A stretch of 64,000 nt of DNA from Alteromonas gracilis (lineage in GTDB: Bacteria > Pseudomonadota > Gammaproteobacteria > Enterobacterales > Alteromonadaceae), in contig NZ_PVNO01000031.1 in assembly GCF_002993325.1 (NCBI RefSeq), forward strand, positions 124,001 to 188,000. The letters run 5' to 3'. A program made the translations under genes and the position numbers. Below, one piece after another: positions 55,733 to 64,000 of this stretch (positions are counted from its first letter, which is position 1; each line of letters opens with the position of its first letter). The notes under the pieces are model-generated. The model saw only the letters and a list, made by a program, of their open reading frames with translations. It searched no databases and was not told where the DNA came from.

Positions 55733-56632
55733 ATGAGCGATTTCGATCAATTACACCGCTTCTTATTTACGCAAGCTAACGTTCGCGGCGAGTTAGTGCG
55801 CCTTGACGAGAGCTTAAAGCAAATTGTGCACAGCTATGAGTACCCTGTGCAAATTCAAACCTTGCTAAGTGAAATGGCAGCGGCAACATCATTGTTAACG
55901 GCAACCCTAAAATTCAAAGGTGAAATTTCACTGCAAATTCAAAGCAAGGGGCCTGTGAGTTATGCGGTGTTAAACGCTACTCATGAACAAACGCTTCGCG
56001 GCGTAGCACGTTGGGATGAAACGTTGGAAAGTTTGCCTGAAACCTTTTCAGAACTTTTGTCGCAGGCAGTACTAGTCATTACCATTACACCAGATGAAGG
56101 CGAACGCTATCAGGGTGTTGTTGCGCTAGACAAGCCTTCTCTTGCTGAGTGTATTGAAGGCTATTTTGCTCAGTCTGAGCAACTCGCGACCAGCGTTCAT
56201 CTTATGACGGATATGAGCGACCCTAAAAACGCAAAAGCGTCAGGCGTGCTTCTTCAGGTACTGCCTACCGATGCTAGCGCTACCGATGTGTCGCAAGCGA
56301 ATGAGTTTGCTCATATCTCTAAACTTACTCAAACACTCACAAAAGAAGAGATGTTTTCATTATCAGTTGAAGACATTTTATATCGTCTTTACCATCAGGA
56401 AGACGTGGAAGTGTATCCAGCAAAAGACGTTACGTTTGCGTGCTCGTGTTCAAAAGAGCGCAGCGCAGAGGCGCTCCGTCATGTGGAAAAGTCTGAGCTT
56501 CACGCAATTATCGCTGAAGAAGGGGCGATAAAAATGAATTGTCAGTACTGCCATACTGAATACAGTTTTGACAGTATCGACGTTGAAGCCATTCATAGCG
56601 GTAATTTTGATGTGTCATCATCTAACCAGTAA
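55733..56632 (+). CDS. hslO: 33 kDa redox-regulated chaperone Hsp33
   Basis: A 299-residue chaperone activated by oxidation. The zinc redox switch is intact: CSCSKERS (CxC, about residue 236) and NCQYCHTEY (CxxC, about 269). The N-terminal substrate-binding domain has VRLDESLKQIVHSYEYPVQI. ATG 55733 has AGGA 6 bases before it; the longer frame to 55709 overlaps the hslR stop and adds no conserved residues. A terminator follows. Confidence 0.96.
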   Translation: MSDFDQLHRFLFTQANVRGELVRLDESLKQIVHSYEYPVQIQTLLSEMAAATSLLTATLKFKGEISLQIQSKGPVSYAVLNATHEQTLRGVARWDETLESLPETFSELLSQAVLVITITPDEGERYQGVVALDKPSLAECIEGYFAQSEQLATSVHLMTDMSDPKNAKASGVLLQVLPTDASATDVSQANEFAHISKLTQTLTKEEMFSLSVEDILYRLYHQEDVEVYPAKDVTFACSCSKERSAEALRHVEKSELHAIIAEEGAIKMNCQYCHTEYSFDSIDVEAIHSGNFDVSSSNQ

Positions 56633-56668
56633 ACCTTAACTGTTCAAGCGGTGGCAAAAAGAACACGC

Positions 56669-56699
56669 CAAAGCACCTAATTCACTAGGTGCTTTTTTA
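56669..56699 (+). terminator. Terminator of hslRO
   Basis: AAAGCACCTA and TAGGTGCTTT form a 10-base stem around a 6-base loop (ATTCAC), followed by TTTTA. It lies about 37 bases after the hslO stop. Confidence 0.9.
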
Positions 56700-57106
56700 T
56701 TTTACTTCAGAATTTCTTCGTAGACCTGACTAACAGGATAAGGAGCGAAACAATACTTAACTCATGGTTAAAAATTAACCAGCGGTAATGGTTCCCCTTA
56801 TTGTCTCTCAATGTCATTCCATAGGATTTCAAATATTTGAAAGTTTTTAAAAATACTTTCTTCGTTTTTTATTTCTTTTTATTTTGAAATTCATCGATCA
56901 ATCACGTGCTCTTAACCACAAATATCGCATATATACCGAAGGAAAACGCTTTTCCTGTAATTAATTTACAATATTTGTGAAAATGACATGCCGAATATAG
57001 TGATTATACTTTTTAAAAATGCGCGTTAGGCATTGTTTACATTACAATCGAAGAGGTGATACTTTTTTGAAAGTGCTTTTGAAAAATTACATATAGGGTA
57101 ACAGCC
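56700..57106. other. AT-rich leader of pckA
   Basis: A 407-base region without a gene. A promoter-like pair lies at the right end (annotated separately). Several A/T tracts occur, and no structure stronger than short palindromes can be seen. Confidence 0.5.
57036..57064 (+). promoter_or_regulatory. Candidate sigma-70 promoter of pckA
   Basis: TTTACA at 57036-57041 and ATACTT at 57059-57064 are separated by 17 bases, a fair match to -35 and -10 boxes, 43 bases before the pckA start. The match is not perfect and other AT-rich hexamers exist nearby. Confidence 0.35.
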
Positions 57107-58669
57107 ATGACCGCAGCAGCCTCAATTCAAACGGAACTGAAAGTAACGCCACTTACTGATCTGCCAAACGCAGAACTTATCGAACGCGCTGTATTGCGCG
57201 GCGAAGGTGTATTAGATAAAAACGGCGCCCTTGTCGTCGAAACCGGCAAACGTACTGGTCGCTCTCCAAACGATCGTTTTATCGTGAAAGAGCCAACGAC
57301 CGAAAACGATATCGATTGGGGCAAGGTAAACAAGCCTTTTGATGCTGACAAGTTCGATGCGCTGTGGGACAGAGTAGAGGCTTATCTTTCTACCCAAGAA
57401 CACTTTCTTTCACACCTTCAGGTAGGTTCAGACCCTGAGCACGCGTTATCTCTTGAAGTAAGAACGCAAACTGCTTGGCAGCACGTGTTTGCTCGTAATC
57501 TATTTATTATTCCAGAACAGTGGAACGTGAAAGGCGACCAGCCTTGGCAAATCTTAAACGTTCCTGGTTTCACTTGCGAACCAGAGCGTGACGGCACAAA
57601 CAGCGACGGCACAGTTATCATTAATTTCGCTAAAAAGCGTGTATTGCTTGCGGGCATGCGTTACGCAGGTGAAATGAAAAAAGCCATGTTCTCAGTGCAA
57701 AACTTCCTGCTTCCAGCAAAAGATGTGCTACCTATGCACTGCTCTGCCAACGTGGGCGAAGAAGGCGATGTGACCTTGTTCTTTGGCCTTTCAGGCACAG
57801 GTAAAACTACGCTTTCAGCCGATCCTAAGCGTTTCTTGATTGGTGATGACGAGCACGGCTGGGCACCAGGTAGCGTATTTAATATCGAAGGCGGTTGTTA
57901 CGCTAAATGTATCGATCTTTCTCAAAAGAACGAGCCAGTAATTTGGAATGCCATCAAGTTTGGTACCATCCTAGAAAACGTAGTGCTTGATGAAACACGC
58001 ACGCCAGACTATACCGACACATCGCTAACCCAAAACTCACGTGCGGCGTACCCGCTTTCTCATATTGAAAAGCGCGTTGCTGAAAACCGTGGCGGCGAAC
58101 CTCGCTCAGTGGTGTTTCTAACATGTGACGTAAGTGGCGTATTGCCTCCTGTTTCTGTACTAACTGAAGAGGCTGCGGCATATCACTTCCTAAGTGGTTA
58201 CACAGCGAAAGTAGGCTCTACTGAAATTGGTTCTACTAGCGATATCGAATCAACCTTCTCAACCTGTTTTGGTGCGCCTTTCTTCCCGCGTCCGGCAGGC
58301 GTGTATGCAGAGCTTTTGATTAAGCGCGTTAAAGCGTTTGGTGCGAAGGTTTACTTAGTAAATACCGGCTGGACTGGTGGCCCTTACGGCACAGGTAAGC
58401 GTTTTGATATTCCTACTACGCGCGCCATCATTGATGCGATTGTATCGGGTAAATTGGCCGATGTTGAAACCCAGCACATTGACGCGTTAAACCTTGATGT
58501 ACCAGTGGCAATTGAAGGCGTAGACAGCAATTTGCTTGTGCCTCAAAACACGTGGGCAGACAAGGAAAAGTACAACGAATACGCCGCTAACTTAGTTAAC
58601 GACTTTAAACAGAACTTTGAAAAATATGACGTTAGCGACGCTATCGTTAAAGCCGGGCCGGGTAATTAA
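57107..58669 (+). CDS. pckA: ATP-dependent phosphoenolpyruvate carboxykinase
   Basis: A 520-residue enzyme that converts oxaloacetate and ATP to phosphoenolpyruvate, the entry step of gluconeogenesis from organic acids. The kinase-1a motif is [16 protein letters not shown] (about residue 226), followed by the metal site LIGDDEHGW. The substrate-binding arginine motif TGRSPNDRF and the late [13 protein letters not shown] are both present. The start has a weak AGGGTAA ribosome site. The family order pckA-hslO-hslR is kept, with pckA downstream of hslO here. Confidence 0.96.
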   Translation: MTAAASIQTELKVTPLTDLPNAELIERAVLRGEGVLDKNGALVVETGKRTGRSPNDRFIVKEPTTENDIDWGKVNKPFDADKFDALWDRVEAYLSTQEHFLSHLQVGSDPEHALSLEVRTQTAWQHVFARNLFIIPEQWNVKGDQPWQILNVPGFTCEPERDGTNSDGTVIINFAKKRVLLAGMRYAGEMKKAMFSVQNFLLPAKDVLPMHCSANVGEEGDVTLFFGLSGTGKTTLSADPKRFLIGDDEHGWAPGSVFNIEGGCYAKCIDLSQKNEPVIWNAIKFGTILENVVLDETRTPDYTDTSLTQNSRAAYPLSHIEKRVAENRGGEPRSVVFLTCDVSGVLPPVSVLTEEAAAYHFLSGYTAKVGSTEIGSTSDIESTFSTCFGAPFFPRPAGVYAELLIKRVKAFGAKVYLVNTGWTGGPYGTGKRFDIPTTRAIIDAIVSGKLADVETQHIDALNLDVPVAIEGVDSNLLVPQNTWADKEKYNEYAANLVNDFKQNFEKYDVSDAIVKAGPGN

Positions 58670-58722
58670 TACCTCGTTCGCCCCTTCCCAACGTTCATCA
58701 CACTCAACGTGATTGATGTTTT

Positions 58723-58748
58723 GCCCGCACCGTGTTGCGGGCTTTTTT
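58723..58748 (+). terminator. Terminator of pckA
   Basis: GCCCGCA and TGCGGGC form a 7-base stem around CCGTGT, followed by six T residues, about 54 bases after the pckA stop. Confidence 0.88.
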
Positions 58749-58770
58749 ATGCGGATTGGTATTATAAGGC
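58748..58770 (+). repeat. Dispersed repeat copy 3 (TATGCGGAYTGGTAT type)
   Basis: TATGCGGATTGGTATTATAAGGC; its first T is the last base of the T tract of the pckA terminator. It has a three-base insertion (TAT) relative to the 42091 copy. Confidence 0.6.
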
Positions 58771-58806
58771 TTTCGAGAACTAGCTGATTTAAAGGCACCT
58801 TTAATG

Positions 58807-59302
58807 TTAGAGCATTGAGCTAAACCAATTTGTGGATGCTGGAGTAAAGTTGATGTCGGCCTTGTACTGAAAAAGTTCGCTGTCCATATGACTATCTCTT
58901 ATCCAGTATTTCTGTTTATCAATAGAGATAAGCCTTAGGGTATAAGGCACGCCAAATGGATCTAGAGGAGCAGTTTCGATAAGTAGCGAAGTATCAAAAA
59001 TACGAATCTCTCTCTCTTTGTTTGTTGTTTGGTGGTGGAGTTAATTTGTTTTGAGCATCATAAATAACTGGGACATGTAAATACACAACGCTTTGTGGGA
59101 GGTTATGTTTACTGACAACCTCAAATAACTCTTCGCGATCAAATCCCGATAGTTGTATGTCCCAACTCGAGTCAATAAATACTGTCGCTAAAGCGGCGTT
59201 ATTATCTCCAACATGAATAAATGCGCTAGGCTGAAATAACCTGACAAAGCAATAAAACCCAAATAAAGATGTAATGACACTAAATAACATCCATCGCATC
59301 AT
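58807..59302 (-). pseudogene. Membrane-anchored unknown protein broken at a CT dinucleotide tract
   Basis: The first 102 codons (59302 down to 58994) give a protein with an N-terminal membrane helix (MLFSVITSLFGFYCFVRLF) and a soluble part with FIDSSWDIQLSGFDREELFE. Its last residues, RERDSYF, end at a stop just after five CT units (59007-59016 on the plus strand). The neighbouring frame continues at the same point as IRIFDTSLLIETAPLDPFGV, then PYTLRLISIDKQKYWIRD, to TAA at 58807. One extra CT unit would join the two into a single 165-residue protein. No family recognised. It is either a frameshift mutation, a phase-variable gene or a sequencing error. Confidence 0.6.
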
Positions 59303-59629
59303 TCATTTCGCTTTAGATTAACTTTAATAGAAAAGGTTGGCATCGGCGCATAATCAGTTGATTGCATAACGAAGTATTCTCCCATGATTAATAGACTCCC
59401 TGTTTATACATCTTTTTATATCAGTAAGTGAGCCAAAGAGATAATCATTAATAAAGCAATTGTTGTTAACAAATTTAACATTATGAATACGTATGTTTAT
59501 TTAAGTTGAGCAATGCACTAGCTATCATTCACCGTACACAAGTAGGCTTTAATTAAGCGCGCTTCGTTAATTAAGTGCGGTTCGCTAATTAGGTGCGCTT
59601 CGCTATGAAGCATAAAGAAGGTTTTGAGC
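59303..59629. other. Intergenic region before the GH31 gene
   Basis: AT-rich and without a gene. It holds the tandem repeat annotated separately and presumably the promoters of the glucosidase gene and of the divergent broken gene. No other structure is clear. Confidence 0.5.
59549..59602. repeat. Three 18-bp tandem repeats upstream of the GH31 gene
   Basis: Units TTAATTAAGCGCGCTTCG, TTAATTAAGTGCGGTTCG and CTAATTAGGTGCGCTTCG lie head to tail, ending 27 bases before the gene start. Each unit pairs an AT-rich palindrome (TTAATTAA) with a GC-rich half, and they differ at only a few positions. This could be a set of binding sites for a regulator or a replication-slippage repeat in the leader. 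Confidence 0.75.
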
Positions 59630-62068
59630 ATGATAGACAGGAAACAGCGTATAGCACTTGCATGTGCTAGTTTGGCATTTTTCTCGGTAAATACAGTAGC
59701 CGAAGTTCAAACAGCGACTCTCGAAAAAGCAACGCTAAATATTGATACGGATACCAATGACTTCACGATAAGCGCGTTGCACGATAGTGGCTTTCAAGTA
59801 ACGTATCTTACTGATGATAATGGCACGCCTTACGCAAATCTACCGTCTATGGCGCTTCCCGAGCCCGCGTTGACTGATGTTACAAACAAAAAAGCTAATG
59901 ATGTAGAGCTAGTTGAAACTGCGACGACCCTAATCTTAAAACTCAATAATATTGCAGCGCATGTTGATAAGGCGACGCACGCTATCAGCTATTCTGTTAA
60001 CGGCAAAATTGTCGCGAAAGAACAAGGCGGACTAAGTATTTCCAATAACGGCGTTAGCCTATCGTTTGCGCTAGATGAAGACGAAAAGCTCTATGGCGGT
60101 GGGCAGCGTGTGTTAGGTATGGATCGTCGTGGTAACACTATGCCGCTTTATAACAAGGCCCATTATGGTTACACCACCTCATCGAATCAGATGTATTTTG
60201 GCTTATCCGCGGTGATGTCTTCTAAACACTACAGCGTGCTTTTTGATAACACTGCCTCCGGTCAGCTTGATATAGGCAGCAGCACACCTGATGAACTTTT
60301 ATTTAGTGCACAGGGTGGTCGTGCCAGCTACATCATGGTATTGGGTGAAAGCTTGGCTGACACTGTGCAATCTACTGTCGCAGTAACGGGCAAACAGCCT
60401 CTACCTCCGCGCTGGCTGCTGGGTAACTTCGCGTCTCGTTTCGGTTATAAATCGCAAGATGAAGTCACAAGCGTAGTCGATGCCTTTAATACGCAAGATA
60501 TTCCCGTTGACGCTGTAGTCTTGGACTTATACTGGTTTGGTAAAGACATTCAGGGCCATATGGGTAACTTGAATTGGGAAAGTGAGACGTTTCCCGAGCC
60601 AGAGAAAATGATTAGTGAACTTCGCAATCAAGACGTAAAAACCGTGCTTATAACAGAGCCCTTTATTCTGACAACGTCAAAGCAATGGGAAAGCGCCGTT
60701 GCCAATAATGCTCTTGCTCAAAACGATGATGGTGTGCCTTATACCTTCGACTTTTACTTTGGCAATACCGGCCTTGTTGATGTGTTCAATGAAGCGGGCC
60801 AAGACTGGTTTTGGCAATATTATGAAAAGCTAGCCGCACAGGGCGTTGCTGGCTGGTGGGGCGACTTGGGTGAGCCTGAGGTTCACCCTGATGATATTCA
60901 GCACACCTGGAGCAACGCAGGTCTTGGTAATAAGACGGTGAGCGGTGCTGAAGTGCATAACGGTTATGGTCATCAGTGGGCGAAAACCGTGTATAACAAT
61001 TTAACCGAGCTTCAACCTGATACACGCCCGTTTGTTCTCATGCGTTCAGGCTTTTTGGGCAGCCAGCGTTACGGTATGGTGCCGTGGACGGGCGATGTAA
61101 GTCGAAGCTGGGGCGGACTTAAGCCTCAGGTAGAGTTGGCACTTCAAATGAGTGTTTTTGGAATGGCCTATACTCATTCCGACTTAGGTGGGTTTGCTGG
61201 AGGCGAAACCTTTGACGCCGAGCTTTATACAAGATGGCTTCAGTTCGGTACTTTTTCTCCGGTATTTAGGCCTCATGCTCAAGATAATATTGCGCCAGAG
61301 CCGATTTTCCATGCCGACCCGGTAAAGTCGATTGCGCGTAAGTTTATCCAGCTTCGCTACGACATGCTGCCGTATAACTATTCACTGGCCTTTGAAAATG
61401 CGCTTTACGGTACGCCTTTAATGCGTCCATTAGCCATGAAGTACGATGAAAGCGATTGGTTTGAAAATGCAGAGAGTTATTTGTGGGGTGATGCGCTGCT
61501 AGTTTCGCCTGTTACCAGCCCAAACCAAGTTGCGTGGTCAACAGCCCTTCCCGAGGGCGTGTGGTTCGACTTTTTCTCTGATACGCGCTACCAAGGAGGG
61601 CAAACCGTTGATTACCCATTAACCCAAGATAACTTTCCTGTGTGGGTAAAAGCGGGCAGCTTTATGCCAATGACTAAAGGGCTTAGCCGCACAGAGCAGT
61701 TTGATGCACGTAAAATAGAAATGCATTACTGGCATGACAATTCAGTAAATTCATCTTCATATACTTATTACGAGGATGATGGCAAAAACCCCGCGTCTGT
61801 TGAAAAAGGCTTGTACACAAAGCTACATGTTCGTTCGTCTGTAGATGAAAACGCTGCTTTAACCCTAACGCTTGATAGCGAGGGCAGCTATATTCGTATG
61901 CCCAAACAACGAAATATCACCTACGTAATACATGGTTTGAGGGATAAACCACAAAGCGTTTCAATTGATGGTAACAGTGTACCGGTAACGTGGGATGATA
62001 AAGGGAAAACGCTTTCACTTGCATTTTCATGCGACTATCAGCAATCTGTAGAGGTATTGATCATGTGA
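59630..62068 (+). CDS. Secreted GH31 alpha-glucosidase
   Basis: An 812-residue protein with a signal peptide (IALACASLAFFSVNTVAE) and a glycoside hydrolase family 31 plan: an N-terminal beta-sandwich with LYGGGQRVLGMDRRGNTMPL, then the barrel. The nucleophile aspartate is in WWGDLGEPEVHP (about residue 411) and the acid/base aspartate in YTHSDLGGFAGG (about 515). C-terminal beta domains follow. Such enzymes release glucose or related sugars from alpha-linked oligosaccharides, probably in the periplasm. ATG 59630 has GAAGG 8 bases upstream; a TTG at 59624 is also in frame. An MFS transporter gene follows. Confidence 0.92.
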   Translation: MIDRKQRIALACASLAFFSVNTVAEVQTATLEKATLNIDTDTNDFTISALHDSGFQVTYLTDDNGTPYANLPSMALPEPALTDVTNKKANDVELVETATTLILKLNNIAAHVDKATHAISYSVNGKIVAKEQGGLSISNNGVSLSFALDEDEKLYGGGQRVLGMDRRGNTMPLYNKAHYGYTTSSNQMYFGLSAVMSSKHYSVLFDNTASGQLDIGSSTPDELLFSAQGGRASYIMVLGESLADTVQSTVAVTGKQPLPPRWLLGNFASRFGYKSQDEVTSVVDAFNTQDIPVDAVVLDLYWFGKDIQGHMGNLNWESETFPEPEKMISELRNQDVKTVLITEPFILTTSKQWESAVANNALAQNDDGVPYTFDFYFGNTGLVDVFNEAGQDWFWQYYEKLAAQGVAGWWGDLGEPEVHPDDIQHTWSNAGLGNKTVSGAEVHNGYGHQWAKTVYNNLTELQPDTRPFVLMRSGFLGSQRYGMVPWTGDVSRSWGGLKPQVELALQMSVFGMAYTHSDLGGFAGGETFDAELYTRWLQFGTFSPVFRPHAQDNIAPEPIFHADPVKSIARKFIQLRYDMLPYNYSLAFENALYGTPLMRPLAMKYDESDWFENAESYLWGDALLVSPVTSPNQVAWSTALPEGVWFDFFSDTRYQGGQTVDYPLTQDNFPVWVKAGSFMPMTKGLSRTEQFDARKIEMHYWHDNSVNSSSYTYYEDDGKNPASVEKGLYTKLHVRSSVDENAALTLTLDSEGSYIRMPKQRNITYVIHGLRDKPQSVSIDGNSVPVTWDDKGKTLSLAFSCDYQQSVEVLIM

Positions 62069-62131
62069 TAATAGAGGGTACTGACGAGGTTATATAAAAA
62101 GTCAGTTTTCCTAAGGGTTCACGTTGTGGTT

Positions 62132-62160
62132 AAGGGCGCACCTCTACGCTGTGCCCTTTC
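62132..62160 (+). terminator. Hairpin between the GH31 and MFS genes
   Basis: AAGGGCGCA pairs with TGTGCCCTT (one G-T wobble) around a 9-base loop. It is followed by TCGTCT, so the T tract is poor. It may give partial termination or protect the upstream mRNA. Confidence 0.5.
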
Positions 62161-62205
62161 GTCTATATCCGATGTATTCGCACTGATATCAACCATGGAG
62201 CCTAA

Positions 62206-63384
62206 ATGAGCCGACTTCCCGCCACTATCGTTATCTTTGCCGGTTTTTTCTTAATCGGTAAATTATTTTTGCTATGGGGAATTCTGCTGCCTGATATTGC
62301 GGCCGACCTTCAAATGTCTGAGGTAGTCAGTGGCGCGCTTTTCTCCCTTTTCTCTGTAGGCATGATGTTAGGTGCGGTGATTGGCGGTAAATATGCCAGT
62401 CGCTTCGAGTACATGCCTCTTTTAGCCACCCTGTTCAGTATAAACACTGTGCTTCTGCTGATGGTGTCGGTTCTATCATCATGGCAATGGTTTTTAGTGC
62501 TTGCCGTACTCATTGGCGTGGTGAGTTCGACCATTTTTACCATTGGGCACACGCTTATAGCTCGAATGTATGCCGAAAAGCGTTTCACTATGATGGGGCT
62601 GATGGATTTCATGTTTAGCCTTGGAACCTTTGCAGCTTCATTTTTCGTAACGCTGTTATACCTGGTCGACCAAAACTGGCGACTTCCCATTCAGGTTCTA
62701 GCTGGAGTAATGGTGCTACTGGCTTGCTATACTTTTATAGCTGCCCGCTCACAGGCCAAGGTGCTTAAAGGCCAGCCTAAAGCCGCTAAAAAGACGTTGG
62801 CATTTGGCGTTATTATTAAACAGCCGGTTTTTATTTTCATGGCCCTGCTTTCTTTTGGTTATGGTGCAGTAGAGTTCGGTAATGCCAACTGGTTTGTTAG
62901 CTACGCACAAAATGGTTTAGGATTCACCGGTGAACAATCACGTGACCTTCTGGCTTGCTTCACAGCAGGCATGGTAATAAGCCGCTTAACGTTCCCTTTT
63001 TTGCTTCGCTTTGTCTCTGTGCACCGCTTAATCGTATTCATGGCAACAGCCTCGTTGGCAGGGGTATTTGCTCTTAAGCTAATGCCTAGCATGTACGGCA
63101 TTGGCGCGGGTAATCTTCTACTAGGGCTTGGCTTAGGCGGGCTATTTCCATTAATGCTATCTGCCGCGATGAATATCGACAGTGATAACGGCCCTGTACT
63201 GTCCGGGATCGCTATTATTGGTAACTCTACCGGCGTGCAGGTGGCGTCATTTTCAACGGGGCTATGGGCGAATTTTGTACCGCTCACCACGGCGTTCTGG
63301 GTTATTCCTATTGGTGGGTGTTTGTTATGGCTAGCCTCGTATGGCTACAGCCGCAAAATCAAGTACCACGATAGGCCCGCGTAA
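62206..63384 (+). CDS. Major facilitator superfamily transporter
   Basis: A 392-residue protein with twelve hydrophobic segments. The loop between helices 2 and 3 has GGKYASRFEY, a version of the MFS signature, and the second half repeats the fold from FGVIIKQPVFIFMALL onward. Length and outline resemble the TsgA/FucP-like sugar-transporter group. The ribosome site GGAG is 5 bases upstream. Position after the GH31 glucosidase suggests uptake of its sugar product, an inference from context only. Confidence 0.85.
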   Translation: MSRLPATIVIFAGFFLIGKLFLLWGILLPDIAADLQMSEVVSGALFSLFSVGMMLGAVIGGKYASRFEYMPLLATLFSINTVLLLMVSVLSSWQWFLVLAVLIGVVSSTIFTIGHTLIARMYAEKRFTMMGLMDFMFSLGTFAASFFVTLLYLVDQNWRLPIQVLAGVMVLLACYTFIAARSQAKVLKGQPKAAKKTLAFGVIIKQPVFIFMALLSFGYGAVEFGNANWFVSYAQNGLGFTGEQSRDLLACFTAGMVISRLTFPFLLRFVSVHRLIVFMATASLAGVFALKLMPSMYGIGAGNLLLGLGLGGLFPLMLSAAMNIDSDNGPVLSGIAIIGNSTGVQVASFSTGLWANFVPLTTAFWVIPIGGCLLWLASYGYSRKIKYHDRPA

Positions 63385-63408
63385 TATCTGTCCCATTAAA
63401 TAAACGCT

Positions 63409-64000
63409 CTACTTTTTGTTGGGCAGTTCAGCCAAATAGGGCAGATAGAACTCGGCGACCAAGCCTTGTTGAGGATGATTCCTCAAGGTTACTTCTCCAT
63501 CATGGGCCTCGACAATACGTCTAATGATAGCGAGACCCAAGCCAGAGCCAGAAGAATTTCTGGCTTTGTCACCTTGAGCGAAAGGCATGAAAAGCGATGT
63601 TAATTGATCATCTGGAATGCCCGGGCCGAAATCTCGAACCTTGCAATATACGCGTTTTTCATGGCGATTGTAAAAGCTGCTGATAGCGATATTGTCTGAG
63701 CCATACTTAAACGCATTTTCTATAAGGTTATCAATCACTCGCTTCATCGCAATGCGTTTTAATGACAAGGGAGGAATGGCATTAAGTTTCAGTTCAATAT
63801 GATGCTTATCGTCAAGATGCCTAGCTTGAACAAGCTCTGCGATAATAGCGTTTAAATCGGTTTCTTGAGTCGCTTCTTCGGTATCGTAACGCGCATAATC
63901 AATGAACTGATCGATAATAGCGTTCATGTCTTCTATGTCGTTCACAATACCGTCTTTTATCCAATCTTGGTCTTCGGGCAGCATTTCAGAGGCAAGGCGG
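63409..64000 (-). CDS. envZ: EnvZ-type osmosensor histidine kinase (N-terminal part missing)
   Basis: The frame is open to the right edge, so the sensor domain and phospho-histidine are outside the window; visible are the last 197 codons. The end of the dimerisation domain reads RLASEM followed by VNDIEDMNAIIDQFIDYARY, closely matching E. coli EnvZ. The HATPase domain has the N box (IDNLIENAFKYGSD), G1 box (VRDFGPGIPDDQL), F box (LFMPFAQGD) and G2 box (SGSGLGLAIIRR). EnvZ phosphorylates OmpR in response to osmolarity. ompR is expected just upstream, beyond the window. The gene converges on the MFS gene. Confidence 0.92.
   Translation of the reverse strand, partial: RLASEMLPEDQDWIKDGIVNDIEDMNAIIDQFIDYARYDTEEATQETDLNAIIAELVQARHLDDKHHIELKLNAIPPLSLKRIAMKRVIDNLIENAFKYGSDNIAISSFYNRHEKRVYCKVRDFGPGIPDDQLTSLFMPFAQGDKARNSSGSGLGLAIIRRIVEAHDGEVTLRNHPQQGLVAEFYLPYLAELPNKK

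Overview
The window looks like chromosome of a marine gammaproteobacterium of the Alteromonas type. This rests on protein content (complete Gsp type II secretion cluster, Hsp33/Hsp15, GreB, Tex, NfuA, BioH, the YheS-YheT-YheU group), moderate GC with AT-rich intergenic DNA, and gene orders known from gammaproteobacteria. I see no rRNA, tRNA, CRISPR array, prophage or intact insertion sequence. Both ends cut genes: a SURF1 gene on the left and an EnvZ-type histidine kinase on the right.

Layout. 1-4413: end of a cytochrome c oxidase assembly operon (surf1, a small CxxxC membrane protein, heme A synthase ctaA, heme O synthase ctaB, a SCO copper chaperone, a GNAT protein). 4491-9845: single genes (polysaccharide deacetylase, MATE exporter, methyltransferase, VOC protein, Asp/Glu racemase family, small membrane protein). 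9883-14986: nfuA, a large secreted M14 peptidase, comF and bioH. 15164-18232: a flagellar-rod-like small protein, a SprA-family HExxH protein, and an unusual papain-like protease fused to an alpha/beta hydrolase. 18634-30953: tex, greB, an FKBP lipoprotein, a WD40 protein, slyX, a DUF748 protein, yheV, yheS, a TIGR02444-like gene, yheT, yheU and a small outer-membrane barrel. 31699-42016: opgGH for osmoregulated periplasmic glucans, yceI, cysQ, nudE, yrfG, yjjX, a succinate-semialdehyde-type dehydrogenase and an exported metallo-beta-lactamase-fold protein. 42184-55175: a DUF945 gene and the compact gspCDEFGHIJKLMN cluster. 55305-64000: hslR-hslO, pckA, a frameshifted small gene, a GH31 glucosidase, an MFS transporter and envZ (partial).

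Many of these genes (bioH, comF/gntX, nfuA, tex, greB, envZ, pckA, hslO, hslR, yrfG, nudE, slyX, fkpA, yheSTUV) lie near one another around 74-76 min in E. coli. The window is therefore a rearranged version of an old neighbourhood with lineage-specific insertions: the protease-hydrolase fusion, the WD40 gene and the GH31/MFS block.

The most unusual items are the papain/hydrolase fusion with a perfect 14-bp inverted repeat just upstream; a gene broken at a CT dinucleotide tract where one extra repeat unit would restore a 165-residue frame; a possible structured RNA between convergent genes at 22.2-22.36 kb; three 18-bp tandem repeats before the GH31 gene; a short dispersed repeat found three times near terminators; and two intergenic stretches that look like decayed coding sequence.
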